NCBI RefSeq assembly: GCF_902489365.1
Contig: NZ_CABTZR010000028.1
Location: forward strand, 1-27,348
Source of the DNA: an uncultured Corynebacterium sp.
Lineage (GTDB): Bacteria > Actinomycetota > Actinomycetes > Mycobacteriales > Mycobacteriaceae
DNA: 27,348 nt
Direction of reading: 5' to 3'
In this document: one piece after another, positions 7,358 through 15,972 of the stretch
Layout: each line of letters starts with the position of its first letter
Position numbering within the stretch: position 1 is the stretch's first letter
The notes under the pieces: generated by a model
Database searches by the model: none
What the model was told of the DNA's origin: nothing
What the model saw: the letters and a program-made list of their open reading frames with translations, nothing else
Position numbers and translations under genes: made by a program

Positions 7358-8812
7358 TTAAACCTCCGTGCTCTTGATGTACTGCGTGATGTAATCCTTC
7401 ACCGCCGCTGCATCATTGGGCAGATCCGTAACATGGCGCTCGGCGTCCAAGATGCCGGCGAAACGCTCCGGCACCTCCGGTTCAGCCCCGATGGCTTCAG
7501 CGATGGTCTCCGCAAACTTCACCGGCAGGGCGGTCTCCAGGCAGATGATGGGGGTGTCGACCCCATACTCTTCCTGTACCGCGCGGGCGACCTTGATGCC
7601 GTCCGCGGTGTGCGGATCCACCAGCACGTCGTAGCGCTCGTGGACATCCTTAATGGTGGCGAGGCGGTCCGCGTGGGTGGAGGAACCGGACAGAAAACCG
7701 TACTCCGCGCGGGCGGCGTCAAGCGCCTGCTTATCGACGTTGAACCCGCCTTCCTTCACCTTCGTCCCGAACAGCTCCTTAATCTGCGCGGCATCGCGGC
7801 CCAACAGATCGAAAGCAAAGCGCTCAAAGTTCGATGCGCGGGAAATATCCATCGACGGCGAGGACGTCTTGTACGTCTGCTCCGAGGAACGCGGGCGGTA
7901 GCTGCCCGTGCGGAAAAACTCATCGAGAACGTCATTCTCATTGGTTGCGACGATGAGTTTGTCGATGGGCAGGCCCATCTGGCGGGCGATGTGGCCGGCA
8001 CAGATATCACCGAAGTTGCCGGTGGGCACGCTAAAGGAGACCTTCTCGGTGTTCTCGGTGGTGACCTTGAGGTAGCAATTGATGTAGTAAACCACCTGCG
8101 CCATGAGGCGGGCCCAGTTAATGGAGTTGACCGCACCGATGCGGTTCTCGGCCTTGAAGTTGGCGTCGGCCGAAACCGCCTTGACCACGTCCTGGCAATC
8201 ATCAAACACACCATCCAGGGCGATGTTGCAGATATTAGGGTCATCCAGGCCGAACATCTGGGCTTGCTGGAAGGGCGTCATGCGCCCGGCCGGGGTCAGC
8301 ATGAAAACGCGGATACCCTTGCGCCCGCGCATCGCGTACTCCGCCGAGGAACCGGTATCACCGGAGGTAGCACCCAGAATGTTGAGGGTCTCGCCGCGGC
8401 GAGCCAGCTCGTATTCAAAGAGCTCGCCCAGCATCTGCATGGCCATATCCTTGAAGGCAGCCGTCGGCCCCTCAGAGAGATGGCCAATGTAGAGGCCCTC
8501 CCCCAGTTCGCTGACGGGGACGATCTCCTCATGGTCAAACTTCGGGTAGGAGTAGGCGCGCTGGGCAATTCCTTCGAGGTCTTCTGCCGGAATATCATCC
8601 ACGAAGAGCTTAAGCACCTCCGCGGCCAAGGCCGCGTAGCCGCCCTCAGCCAAGGTCTGGCGCCAGCTAGTCAGTGTGGCGTCGTCGATGCGGGGGTAAG
8701 TTTCCGGCAGGTAGAGCCCACCATCAGGGGCCAAACCTCCGAGGAGGATATCCGTAAAGGCGGCTGGCTGGCGGGCGGTATCGCGGGTCGAAATGTACTT
8801 CACCCCCTGCAT
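7358..8812 (-). CDS. thrC: Threonine synthase
   Basis: Converts O-phosphohomoserine to threonine with pyridoxal phosphate, the last step of threonine synthesis in the cytosol. The 484 residues match corynebacterial ThrC throughout, from YISTRD near the N-terminus through LLGGLAPDGGLYLPETYP to SSPSMDISRASNFERF. The cofactor lysine is Lys121 in GPTAAFKD, and the phosphate-binding loop GATSGDTGSSAEYAMRG follows. It heads a minus-strand operon with the 50-residue gene, the lipoprotein and the Nudix gene, all within 10 nt or overlapping. Only 29 bp separate its ATG from the divergent MFS gene. A possible -10, TACTTT on the minus strand (8829-8834 region), shares bases with the opposing promoter. 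Confidence 0.97.
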   Translation of the reverse strand: MQGVKYISTRDTARQPAAFTDILLGGLAPDGGLYLPETYPRIDDATLTSWRQTLAEGGYAALAAEVLKLFVDDIPAEDLEGIAQRAYSYPKFDHEEIVPVSELGEGLYIGHLSEGPTAAFKDMAMQMLGELFEYELARRGETLNILGATSGDTGSSAEYAMRGRKGIRVFMLTPAGRMTPFQQAQMFGLDDPNICNIALDGVFDDCQDVVKAVSADANFKAENRIGAVNSINWARLMAQVVYYINCYLKVTTENTEKVSFSVPTGNFGDICAGHIARQMGLPIDKLIVATNENDVLDEFFRTGSYRPRSSEQTYKTSSPSMDISRASNFERFAFDLLGRDAAQIKELFGTKVKEGGFNVDKQALDAARAEYGFLSGSSTHADRLATIKDVHERYDVLVDPHTADGIKVARAVQEEYGVDTPIICLETALPVKFAETIAEAIGAEPEVPERFAGILDAERHVTDLPNDAAAVKDYITQYIKSTEV

Positions 8813-8828
8813 CTTAGTTGGTGCCGCG

Positions 8829-8841
8829 TAAAGTATCAGCC
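8829..8841 (+). promoter_or_regulatory. Likely -10 of the MFS gene, overlapping thrC promoter
   Basis: TAAAGT at 8829-8834 ends exactly 7 nt before the ATG at 8842, so transcription should begin at or near the start codon. The same bases read as ATACTTTA on the other strand and can serve thrC. No good -35 is visible for either, so activator dependence is possible. Confidence 0.45.
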
Positions 8842-10143
8842 ATGTCGGTTCCTCATCCTCGCAATGTAATTACCACTAAGGCTCTCTCTGTGTGGGTAGC
8901 TGCAGTGTTGGTCTACATCGTGGCAATTACCGGACGCACATCTTTTGGCGTAGCGGGGCTTGAGGCCATTGATCGCTTCGAGGTCGATGCCTCGCGCATT
9001 GCTGTTTTCACCTCTGTACAACTGGGCATTTATTCACTGGCGCAGATCCCGACGGGCATGCTCATTGATAAGTTCGGCCCACGGCGCTTGCTCGTTATCG
9101 GCTCCATCATTATGGGACTCGGTCAAGTGCTTCTCGGCTTCACGAGTAATTATTGGGTAGCCATCGCCGCCCGCCTGCTCATCGGCGCGGGTGATGCCAC
9201 CGCCTTCCTCTCTGTGATGCGCATCCTGCCCTATTGGTTCCCGCTGCATCGCACCCCCATGTTCACGCAGGTCACCTCCTCGCTGGGACAGCTGGGGCAG
9301 TTTATCTCTGCCCTACCTTTTGCCATGCTGCTGGGCTGGGGCGGGTGGACCATGGCCTTCGTTACCTTGGGCGCGGTGGGCATTCTCATCGCTGTCGCCG
9401 CCGCAGTGGCAGTTGCTGATTCCCCAGAAACGCTCGGAATCGTAAAGAAGCCGAAGGAAAAGCCGAACGCGCAGCCAGAAAGCATGGGCGCGCTGCTCTC
9501 ACAGGTTTTCCGTTCGCCCGTGGCCTGGCAGGCATTCTTCATTCACTGGGTCGGACTTGCCGCCACCAACGTGTTTGTCATGCTGTGGGGCATGCCCATG
9601 ATGACGGCGGGCATGGGATTTTCCAAGACCAGCGCCGGTTGGGCCCTGACGTGGTTTACCGTGTGCATGGTGCTGGTGGGCCCCCTGCACGGCAGGTTAT
9701 CGTCCAGGGCCCGAGGTTTCCGCCCCTGGCTCGCCTTAGCGTTTGTGGCTATCCACTGCGCGGTGTGGGTCCTCTTCTTCCTCTTCGGCGGCAGCTACCT
9801 CTCACTGATCATCCTCATCAGCGTGGTGTCCTTGTGCACACCGGTGGCAAATTATGGATTCGACATTGTCCGTGAAAACCTTGATCGCCGCGTCGTCGCG
9901 ACGGCAACGGGCCTGGGCAACATGGGCGGTTTCCTGGCCACAGTCATCGGCGCCCAACTCGTCGGCGTAGTACTAGACCACTTGGACCATGGGCCGGACT
10001 ACCCGTTCTCTGATTTCCAGCTTGCCGCCTGGGCGGTCTTCGGTGTCTGGTGCATCGGCATCGCGGGTGTCCTCATCACGCACTTCCTGCGCAGCCGGGG
10101 TGAGGAGGACGGCCCACACGCCAGAATCGTCCAGGTGAGTTAG
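8842..10143 (+). CDS. MFS transporter
   Basis: A 433-residue inner-membrane transporter of the major facilitator superfamily. About twelve hydrophobic segments are seen, with a central loop (about 193-220, KKPKEKPNAQPES) between the two halves. The MFS loop signature appears after segment 2 as GMLIDKFGPRRLL. The substrate is not readable; the family resembles nitrate/sugar-phosphate-like MFS carriers only in general. I chose the ATG at 8842 because a -10 hexamer lies 7 nt before it; a TTG at 8818 would extend the protein by eight residues without support. The gene ends 12 bp from a convergent small gene with no hairpin between. Confidence 0.88.
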   Translation: MSVPHPRNVITTKALSVWVAAVLVYIVAITGRTSFGVAGLEAIDRFEVDASRIAVFTSVQLGIYSLAQIPTGMLIDKFGPRRLLVIGSIIMGLGQVLLGFTSNYWVAIAARLLIGAGDATAFLSVMRILPYWFPLHRTPMFTQVTSSLGQLGQFISALPFAMLLGWGGWTMAFVTLGAVGILIAVAAAVAVADSPETLGIVKKPKEKPNAQPESMGALLSQVFRSPVAWQAFFIHWVGLAATNVFVMLWGMPMMTAGMGFSKTSAGWALTWFTVCMVLVGPLHGRLSSRARGFRPWLALAFVAIHCAVWVLFFLFGGSYLSLIILISVVSLCTPVANYGFDIVRENLDRRVVATATGLGNMGGFLATVIGAQLVGVVLDHLDHGPDYPFSDFQLAAWAVFGVWCIGIAGVLITHFLRSRGEEDGPHARIVQVS

Positions 10144-10155
10144 TACAAGGCTGAG

Positions 10156-10308
10156 CTACTGGAGGGGCAGGGCGCTCAACGACGCCTCAAGGGGCACCCC
10201 GTTGGCCACTTCGAAGACACCCAGCCCGCCGCCGATGGGAACGAGGATGGCGATGCTCACTCCCACTACGGTCCTGAGAAGATCGCGCAGTTTTCGTCGT
10301 TTCTCCAC
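10156..10308 (-). CDS. Possible 50-residue single-span membrane protein
   Basis: An open frame from GTG at 10308 encodes a basic start (MEKRRKLRDLLR), one hydrophobic segment (VVGVSIAILVPIGGGLGVF, about 14-32) and a short tail. This is the pattern of a small membrane protein with the N-terminus inside. An in-frame stop lies shortly upstream. AAAGG is 13 nt before the start, a little far. It lies 135 bp downstream of another single-span protein gene on the same strand. No family is recognised. Confidence 0.4.
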   Translation of the reverse strand: MEKRRKLRDLLRTVVGVSIAILVPIGGGLGVFEVANGVPLEASLSALPLQ

Positions 10309-10443
10309 CTCAACGCACCAACCTTTATCGTTTCGTTATCTGTGCGTGTGAGCTTAAGAGCCGCGCCTGCAAGGCAAATCCTGATTGACTGCGCATCTCC
10401 TGCCAGACCCTGTGATTTCAGTGCCAGCGTTGCCAGCCGGGGG

Positions 10444-10881
10444 CTATTCAGCAGGGGTCGACTCCACGAAGATCGGCCCCTCCACCGGGGCAACGATGCC
10501 CGCGTCGAAGGCAGAGAGCGTCCCCTTGGCCTCTTCCTTCGTGATGGCGCCCGCCTCAACCGCCTTGTCCAGATCGGCTTCGAGGATCTGGCGGGACCTG
10601 TACCTATCCGACGCCACTGAAAGCAGACCACGCGGGACCGATTCCGACGGGATCCCCAGCGCCTCCGCCAGGGCCACGATGCGGTCATTTTCGGTGGGGT
10701 CAAGGTGGACATTCACTGACTGATCCTGCGGCACGCCACCATTGACGACCTGCTCCACAGTCAGCGCACCCTCCGGTACGTGATTCCTCTCCGTGATCCA
10801 CCAGCCTGCACCGACGACGGTGATGACGGCCGCCATCACGAGGACCCATACGGCGATGATCTGCTTGGACTTCACGGGCAT
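10444..10881 (-). CDS. Membrane-anchored hypothetical protein
   Basis: A 145-residue protein with one N-terminal hydrophobic segment (about 8-28, IIAVWVLVMAAVITVVGAGWW) followed by a charged domain that should lie outside the membrane. The C-terminal half (SRQILEADLDKAVEAGAITKEE, split here only for description) is helical and acidic. I recognise no family. A purine-rich AAGGGAAG lies about 9 nt before the ATG. It follows the 105-residue gene by 29 nt and is probably co-transcribed with it. Confidence 0.7.
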   Translation of the reverse strand: MPVKSKQIIAVWVLVMAAVITVVGAGWWITERNHVPEGALTVEQVVNGGVPQDQSVNVHLDPTENDRIVALAEALGIPSESVPRGLLSVASDRYRSRQILEADLDKAVEAGAITKEEAKGTLSAFDAGIVAPVEGPIFVESTPAE

Positions 10882-10910
10882 AATTCTAGGCTTCCCTTTA
10901 GCTCATTGGA

Positions 10911-11228
10911 TTAATCCACGCTCGGCCCAAACGTGCCAAAGGAGGTCCCGTGCGGAGGATGCGGTGGATCGAGGCGCTCGGAAAGTGCATCGATGATGGA
11001 GCGGATGGTGGACTCCGCTGTGGAGCGGTCAAGGTTGGTGCGGCGTGATGTATCAGGTTTCGAAACGTCGGAGTGGACGCGGGGCTTGGCGACGTCCACG
11101 TGCATCACCGTCCCCTCCACGCTCAGCGCGGCTGCGGGATCGCACCCAGCAGCGCGGGCCGCGGCAAGGAAGGCTTCGAGGTCCGCGAGGGTGGCATCGC
11201 TCAGGTCGAGGGATAGGTTGAGGCTCAT
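10911..11228 (-). CDS. Hypothetical 105-residue protein
   Basis: A small soluble protein. The first 45 residues form an Ala/Leu/Asp-rich helix-strand unit (LSLDLSDATLADLEAFLAAA). Next comes a Ser/Arg/Asp-rich linker, a helix around STIRSIIDALSERL, and a Pro/His-rich end. AAGGAG lies 6 nt before the ATG. A possible -10, TAGCCT on the minus strand (11268-11273), lies upstream, so it may have its own promoter after glnE. It leads a two- or three-gene group of unknown function with the membrane-anchored protein downstream. Confidence 0.7.
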   Translation of the reverse strand: MSLNLSLDLSDATLADLEAFLAAARAAGCDPAAALSVEGTVMHVDVAKPRVHSDVSKPDTSRRTNLDRSTAESTIRSIIDALSERLDPPHPPHGTSFGTFGPSVD

Positions 11229-11368
11229 AGTGTGCTCCTTAGAAGGCTGGGAAGGTAACTGCTGCCCAGGCTATCGGCTTAGCGCCGGTATGAACAGGGT
11301 ACGGCACCAAGATCAGGGTTAGATCCGGGTAGGCTCAGGGGCCGGCTAAGGGGGTAGGACAGCTGCTT

Positions 11369-14300
11369 TTAGTCGTGCTCGAAGGATTCCGCCTCCCCCC
11401 AGAACACCTCGTCGACCACCTTGCGGGCGTGGCGGGTGATCTTGAGGTAATGGTCGAGAAAATCCTGGTTATGTTCGGGATCCCACCCTGCAGCGCCAGC
11501 CACCTGCGCCAGCTGCGGCCCCGGTGCCGGCAGCTGGTCCACGCGCTTGCCGCGAACCAATACCAAAGCGTTTCGGGCATCGGTGGCCAAGAGCCAGGCC
11601 TCCCGCAGCTCCTGTACCTGGTGCACAGGTATGACTTCATTGTCTTCGAGGGCATCGAGGACGCGCAGCGTGGACGGCTCATGCAGCGCCGGTACCTCGT
11701 GGGCATGCATCATTTGGAGCAGTTGGACGGTCCATTCGATATCCGTCAACCCACCGCGCCCCAGCTTGGTGTGGGTATTGCGGTCCGCACCACGCGGTAG
11801 GCGCTCGTTGTCAACGCGCGCCTTCATACGACGAATGTCACGGATGGTCTTCTCGCTCACGCCCTTTGGCGGGTAACGGAAAGCATCCACCATGGTGAGG
11901 AAACGCTGGCCAACGTCCTCATCACCCGCCACAAAGGCAGCGCGGAGCAGTGCTTGCATCTCCCACGGCTCGCCCCACTGGGAGTAGTAGCGCTCATAGG
12001 ACTCAATGGAGCGCACGACCGCCCCCGAGCGCCCCTCAGGCCGCAAACCAAGGTCTACGTCCAAGGGCGGATCTCCGGACGGTTTTGCCAGACGGCGACG
12101 CAGCTTCTCAATGATGCCGATGGCCCACGGCAGCGCCTCCTCTTCCGGGTTGCCTGCAACTGGCTCCGCTACCACGATGACATCGGCGTCCGAGCCAAAA
12201 CCCAGCTCCATCCCGCCGAGCCGCCCCATGCCGATCACGGCGATGCGAGCCGGTGGTTCGTTATCGTCGTTCTCCAGCCGCCACGCCCTGACCTCGGCGC
12301 GGAGCGCTGCCTCCAACACCGCATTCCAGATGGTGGACAGCTCGTAACAGACTTGCTGAACCGGCAGGAATCCCAGCAGATCCGCTGCGGCAATTCGTGC
12401 TAACTCCGCGCGGCGAAGAGACCGCGCGACCGAGACAGCCTTGTCCGGGTCCGCATGGCGCTTGGTGGAATTGACCAAGGCGGAAGACACTTGTTCGGGT
12501 TTGGTTTCTAGGAGCTTGGGCCCGGCCGCGCCGTCGGAGAGCTGTTTGACGACGTCTGGCGCCCGAATGATGAGCTCCGACGTAAACGGCGAGGTGCCCA
12601 GAATTTTCATGAGGCGTTGGCCGACGACGCCTTCGTCGCGAAGCATGCGCAGGAACCAGGTTCGGTCGTAGGCTGCTTCCGAAAGCTTGCGGTAGTTCAA
12701 CAAACCCATGTCTGGATCCGCGGTGTTCGAGAGCCACTCCATCAACGTGGGCAGCAAGATGGCCTGGATGCGGGCCTTGCGCGACTGGCCTGCGGCCAAG
12801 GATGTGAGGTGTTCGAAGGCGCGGTCTGGGTGGCGATATCCCAGCGCCGCCAGCTGCAGGAGGGCCGCCTCGCGCGACAGCTTGAGCTCGTCCGCTGACA
12901 TCGATGCCACGGAATTGAGCAGCGGGCGGTAGAACAAGCGCGAGTGGAGCTCAGAGATAAGCAAGCGAATCTTCCGAAGATGGGCGTTCATCCGATCCGC
13001 CGCCGACTGGTGGCCCTGCGGATGGAAACCCGAGTTGATGGCCAGCCACTCGAGCGCCTTGTGGTCATCCTTCGCCGGCAACGTATGCGTTCGGCGGAAG
13101 CGCTCCACTTGGAGGCGGTGCTCCAGCAGACGCAGAAACTCGTAGGCTTCAATGAGCTGGGTGCCATCCTCGCGCCCTACATACCCGGCGCGCACAAGTG
13201 CGGCGAGCGCATCGACCGTCGCGAGCGTGCGCAACGAATCATCCGAGCGACCATGCACCAACTGCAGCAATTGGACTGCGAACTCTACATCGCGCAGACC
13301 CCCCTCCCCGAGTTTGAGCTCTCGAAGGCGCATCTCTTCTGGGACGTTCTCGAGCACGCGTCGGCGCATAGCCTGTACGTCTTCAACAAAGGACTCCCGT
13401 TGCGAGGCAGTCCACACCATGGGCCCGATCTGGCTCACGTAGTCCTTGCCTAGGGGCAGGTAGCCGGTCTGCGGTCGCGCCTTCAGTTGTGCCTGGAACT
13501 CCCAGGTCTCCGCCCACCGCTTGTAGTAGGCCACGTGCGAATCCAGGGTCCGAACGAGAGCGCCGGACTTTCCTTCCGGCCGCAGGTTGGCGTCGACCTC
13601 GAAGAAGCAGGCCGAGCCGATTCGATTGAACTCCGATGCTAGGCGCGTAACCTTCGGCGTCGCCTCCGAGCCCACGAAGATAACGTCCACGTCGGAGATA
13701 TAGTTCAACTCCCCCGCGCCACACTTGCCCATCGCGATAACTGCCAGCTGCGCATCGAGGGGCTCATCGCCATAGACCACACGGACCGCACCTGCGAGCG
13801 CGGCCGTCAAGGCGGCATCTGCGAGAGCCGTCGTCAGCCTGGTGACTTCACGAAACCCCACTCGTGGTTGCGGCCGCGACTGCCCCTTGCGGGAGTGAAA
13901 GGTACCGGCGAGGTCATGCGCGGCGATGCGCATCATCAGCGTCCGGTATGCCACCTTGAGCGATGCTTTGTGGTCACCAGGGGATGCGCGGTAGGTGCCG
14001 GGCGATGTCAGCTCGGGGTTCGCCGTGTCTGGGTGGTCCGGTTGCTCAGCGTACGTCGCCGGTTCCGCCCCCACCTCGTCCAATAGTGTGTTCAGCATTT
14101 CCGTTGGGGTAGGCAACGGGCGCTGCAGTTCTTGCCAGGTCTCCGGGTGGGCGGCGAGGTGATCACCGAACGCCGAGGATCCGCCCAATAGGGCGAGCAG
14201 CCGAACTCGAAGGGTTTCGTCTTCACGCATCGCTGGCCCAATCTCGGGCGCTCCCTCGAAGATCCTCATCAAGGTGTTGAGGGCCATGTCGGGATCGCCG

Positions 14301-14428
14301 GTTCCGGCCAGTGTCCACAGCAGCTCCAGGGATTCTGGATTATCCCACTCGAGACGGGAAAGATCCTCCGCAGCAGTTGGCCGGGTAAGGCCAAGAGTCG
14401 CCGGGGACGGTACTGACGCTGGACGCAT
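11369..14428 (-). CDS. glnE: Bifunctional glutamine synthetase adenylyltransferase/deadenylase
   Basis: GlnE adds and removes AMP on glutamine synthetase to tune nitrogen assimilation. The 1019-residue protein has the two expected nucleotidyltransferase halves. The N-terminal one has MGKCGAGELNYISDVDVIFV (233-252) and the C-terminal one has GMGRLGGMELGFGSDADVIVV (733-753, here spanning the metal-binding SD.D). A helical linker region lies between. Length and motifs are normal for actinobacteria. AGGAG is 4 nt before the ATG and overlaps the stop codon of glnA2, 7 nt upstream, so the two genes are one operon, as in C. glutamicum. No clear terminator follows; 140 bp to the next gene on the same strand show none. 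Confidence 0.96.
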   Translation of the reverse strand: MRPASVPSPATLGLTRPTAAEDLSRLEWDNPESLELLWTLAGTGDPDMALNTLMRIFEGAPEIGPAMREDETLRVRLLALLGGSSAFGDHLAAHPETWQELQRPLPTPTEMLNTLLDEVGAEPATYAEQPDHPDTANPELTSPGTYRASPGDHKASLKVAYRTLMMRIAAHDLAGTFHSRKGQSRPQPRVGFREVTRLTTALADAALTAALAGAVRVVYGDEPLDAQLAVIAMGKCGAGELNYISDVDVIFVGSEATPKVTRLASEFNRIGSACFFEVDANLRPEGKSGALVRTLDSHVAYYKRWAETWEFQAQLKARPQTGYLPLGKDYVSQIGPMVWTASQRESFVEDVQAMRRRVLENVPEEMRLRELKLGEGGLRDVEFAVQLLQLVHGRSDDSLRTLATVDALAALVRAGYVGREDGTQLIEAYEFLRLLEHRLQVERFRRTHTLPAKDDHKALEWLAINSGFHPQGHQSAADRMNAHLRKIRLLISELHSRLFYRPLLNSVASMSADELKLSREAALLQLAALGYRHPDRAFEHLTSLAAGQSRKARIQAILLPTLMEWLSNTADPDMGLLNYRKLSEAAYDRTWFLRMLRDEGVVGQRLMKILGTSPFTSELIIRAPDVVKQLSDGAAGPKLLETKPEQVSSALVNSTKRHADPDKAVSVARSLRRAELARIAAADLLGFLPVQQVCYELSTIWNAVLEAALRAEVRAWRLENDDNEPPARIAVIGMGRLGGMELGFGSDADVIVVAEPVAGNPEEEALPWAIGIIEKLRRRLAKPSGDPPLDVDLGLRPEGRSGAVVRSIESYERYYSQWGEPWEMQALLRAAFVAGDEDVGQRFLTMVDAFRYPPKGVSEKTIRDIRRMKARVDNERLPRGADRNTHTKLGRGGLTDIEWTVQLLQMMHAHEVPALHEPSTLRVLDALEDNEVIPVHQVQELREAWLLATDARNALVLVRGKRVDQLPAPGPQLAQVAGAAGWDPEHNQDFLDHYLKITRHARKVVDEVFWGEAESFEHD

Positions 14429-14435
14429 GCTACTC

Positions 14436-15773
14436 CTAGAAGTTCAGGTTGTTACGCAATTCGAATGCGGTGATCTGTTGCTGGTACTCATGCCACTCGT
14501 CCCACTTTGCGCGTAGGAAGTACTCAAAGACGTGCTCGCCGAGGACCTCTGCCATGAATTCGGAGCGCTCAAACTCTCGGAGTGCTTGGTCCAAGCTGCT
14601 GGGCAGGTCCTTGTACCCCATCGCACGGCGCTCACGGCGGGTCAGCTGATGGACATTGTCCTCGGCCGGATCACCGAGCTCATAGCCTTCCCTGATACCG
14701 CGCAATCCGGCGGCCAGGAGAACCGCATATCCCAGGTAGGGGTTCATCGCTGAATCTAGAGAGCGAATCTCTACCCGTCGCGACATTTCCTTGGACAGGC
14801 GGTAAGTCGGTACTCGGACGAGGGCCGAGCGGTTAGACACGCCCCAGGTCACCGACCCCGGGGCTTCGCTACCAAACATCAGGCGCTTGTAAGAGTTGGT
14901 CCACTGGTTGGTGATCGCCGTCATTTCCACTGCATGCTCAAGAATGCCGGCGATGAACTGCCGTCCCGTACTAGAGAGGGAAATCTCATCGTCGGGGTCG
15001 TGGAAGGCGTTGGAATCACCTTCAAACAGACTGAGGTGGGTGTGCATTCCCGATCCCGAGCGGTCTTCGAAAGGCTTGGGCATGAATGTGGCATGCACGC
15101 CCTGTTGGGAAGCCACCTCCTTGATGAGGTAGCGGAACGTCATGATGTGGTCTGCCATGGACAGCACATCAGCATGACGCAAGTCGATCTCCTGCTGCCC
15201 GGGTGAGGTTTCATGGTGACTGAATTCCGTAGCGATGCCCATGGATTCCAGCGCATACATCGACCGGCGGCGAAAACTCGGGGCGTTATCGTGGGTGGCT
15301 TGGTCGAAGTAACCGCCGTTGTCGGTGGCAATGAGGTTGTTGATATCGCGCGCATCCTCAAGGAGATAAAACTCGATCTCCGGTGAGGCCTTACACGTGA
15401 ATCCTTCATTGGCCGCCTCTGTGACTTGCCGGCGCAGGATGTGGCGCGGATCCACTAGAGAAGGGTGCCCATCGGGCTGGGTGATATCGCAGAACATGCG
15501 CGCTGACAACAGCTCTGGTTCTTCTTTATCGAAGGGCATGATCTGGAACGTTGAGGGATCCGGCATGGCGATAGTATCGGCCTCTGAGATACGGGAGAAT
15601 CCCTCCACCGAGGAGCCATCGAAGCCAACACCTTCCTCGAAGGCAGATTCCAATTCGGAGGGGCTCATCACCACAGATTTCAACGCCCCTAGGATGTCAG
15701 TGAACCAAAGGCGGATGAAGCGGATATCGCGTTCTTCAACTGTACGAAGGACGAATTCGTGTTGGCTGTTCAT
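14436..15773 (-). CDS. glnA2: Type I glutamine synthetase, GlnA2
   Basis: Makes glutamine from glutamate, ammonia and ATP in the cytosol, or a related gamma-glutamyl ligation. At 445 residues it has the Asp50-type loop (GFDGSSVEGF, 50-59), the metal and glutamate sites (PEIEFYLL, SGSGMHTHLS) and NRSALVRVP (314-322). Where adenylylated enzymes carry tyrosine in NLYDLP, this protein has NVHQLT with His375, so it should not be a target of GlnE next door. That agrees with what is known for corynebacterial GlnA2, whose regulated partner is GlnA1 elsewhere. No ribosome binding site precedes the ATG; TAGGGT (15781-15786) ends 7 nt before it, fitting a leaderless transcript, though no -35 is obvious. 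Confidence 0.95.
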   Translation of the reverse strand: MNSQHEFVLRTVEERDIRFIRLWFTDILGALKSVVMSPSELESAFEEGVGFDGSSVEGFSRISEADTIAMPDPSTFQIMPFDKEEPELLSARMFCDITQPDGHPSLVDPRHILRRQVTEAANEGFTCKASPEIEFYLLEDARDINNLIATDNGGYFDQATHDNAPSFRRRSMYALESMGIATEFSHHETSPGQQEIDLRHADVLSMADHIMTFRYLIKEVASQQGVHATFMPKPFEDRSGSGMHTHLSLFEGDSNAFHDPDDEISLSSTGRQFIAGILEHAVEMTAITNQWTNSYKRLMFGSEAPGSVTWGVSNRSALVRVPTYRLSKEMSRRVEIRSLDSAMNPYLGYAVLLAAGLRGIREGYELGDPAEDNVHQLTRRERRAMGYKDLPSSLDQALREFERSEFMAEVLGEHVFEYFLRAKWDEWHEYQQQITAFELRNNLNF

Positions 15774-15823
15774 GTTTTAAACCCTACCGCCGCGCGCCGA
15801 AGCCGCGGCTGGGCGTTTGCTCT

Positions 15824-15885
15824 TTTGCCCCCGCAGCGTCATCTATCACCCCAGTTGGCAAGAGTATCTCGGGGGCAAATTTTTT
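15824..15885. repeat. 10-bp inverted repeat with T-run between glnA2 and DUF2786 gene
   Basis: TTTGCCCCCG (15824-15833) and CGGGGGCAAA (15870-15879) are perfect inverted arms with 36 bp between, and the right arm runs into TTTTTT on the plus strand (15880-15885, with the preceding T). This could be a plus-strand terminator with a large loop, or a two-site operator in this divergent promoter region. The perfect palindrome AGCCGCGGCT lies nearby at 15801-15810. Confidence 0.45.
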
Positions 15886-15972
15886 CGACCTTCCGAACCC
15901 TTGTCGCTGCCACATGCTTGAATGGCTCCATATCCAAACTGATGTACGAACAAAGATAGGAATGTGATTTCC

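Noticed and set aside
8818..8841. TTG start for the MFS gene at 8818
   Set aside because: It lies upstream of a likely transcription start and has no ribosome binding site; the ATG at 8842 fits better.
7283..8869. 528-codon plus-strand open frame opposite thrC
   Set aside because: It is longer than thrC but its translation has no family features, and the minus strand encodes an almost complete match to threonine synthase. High GC produces such antisense frames.
10266..10712. 148-codon minus-strand frame
   Set aside because: It overlaps the better-supported membrane-anchored gene at 10444-10881 in another frame and reads as arginine-rich shadow sequence.
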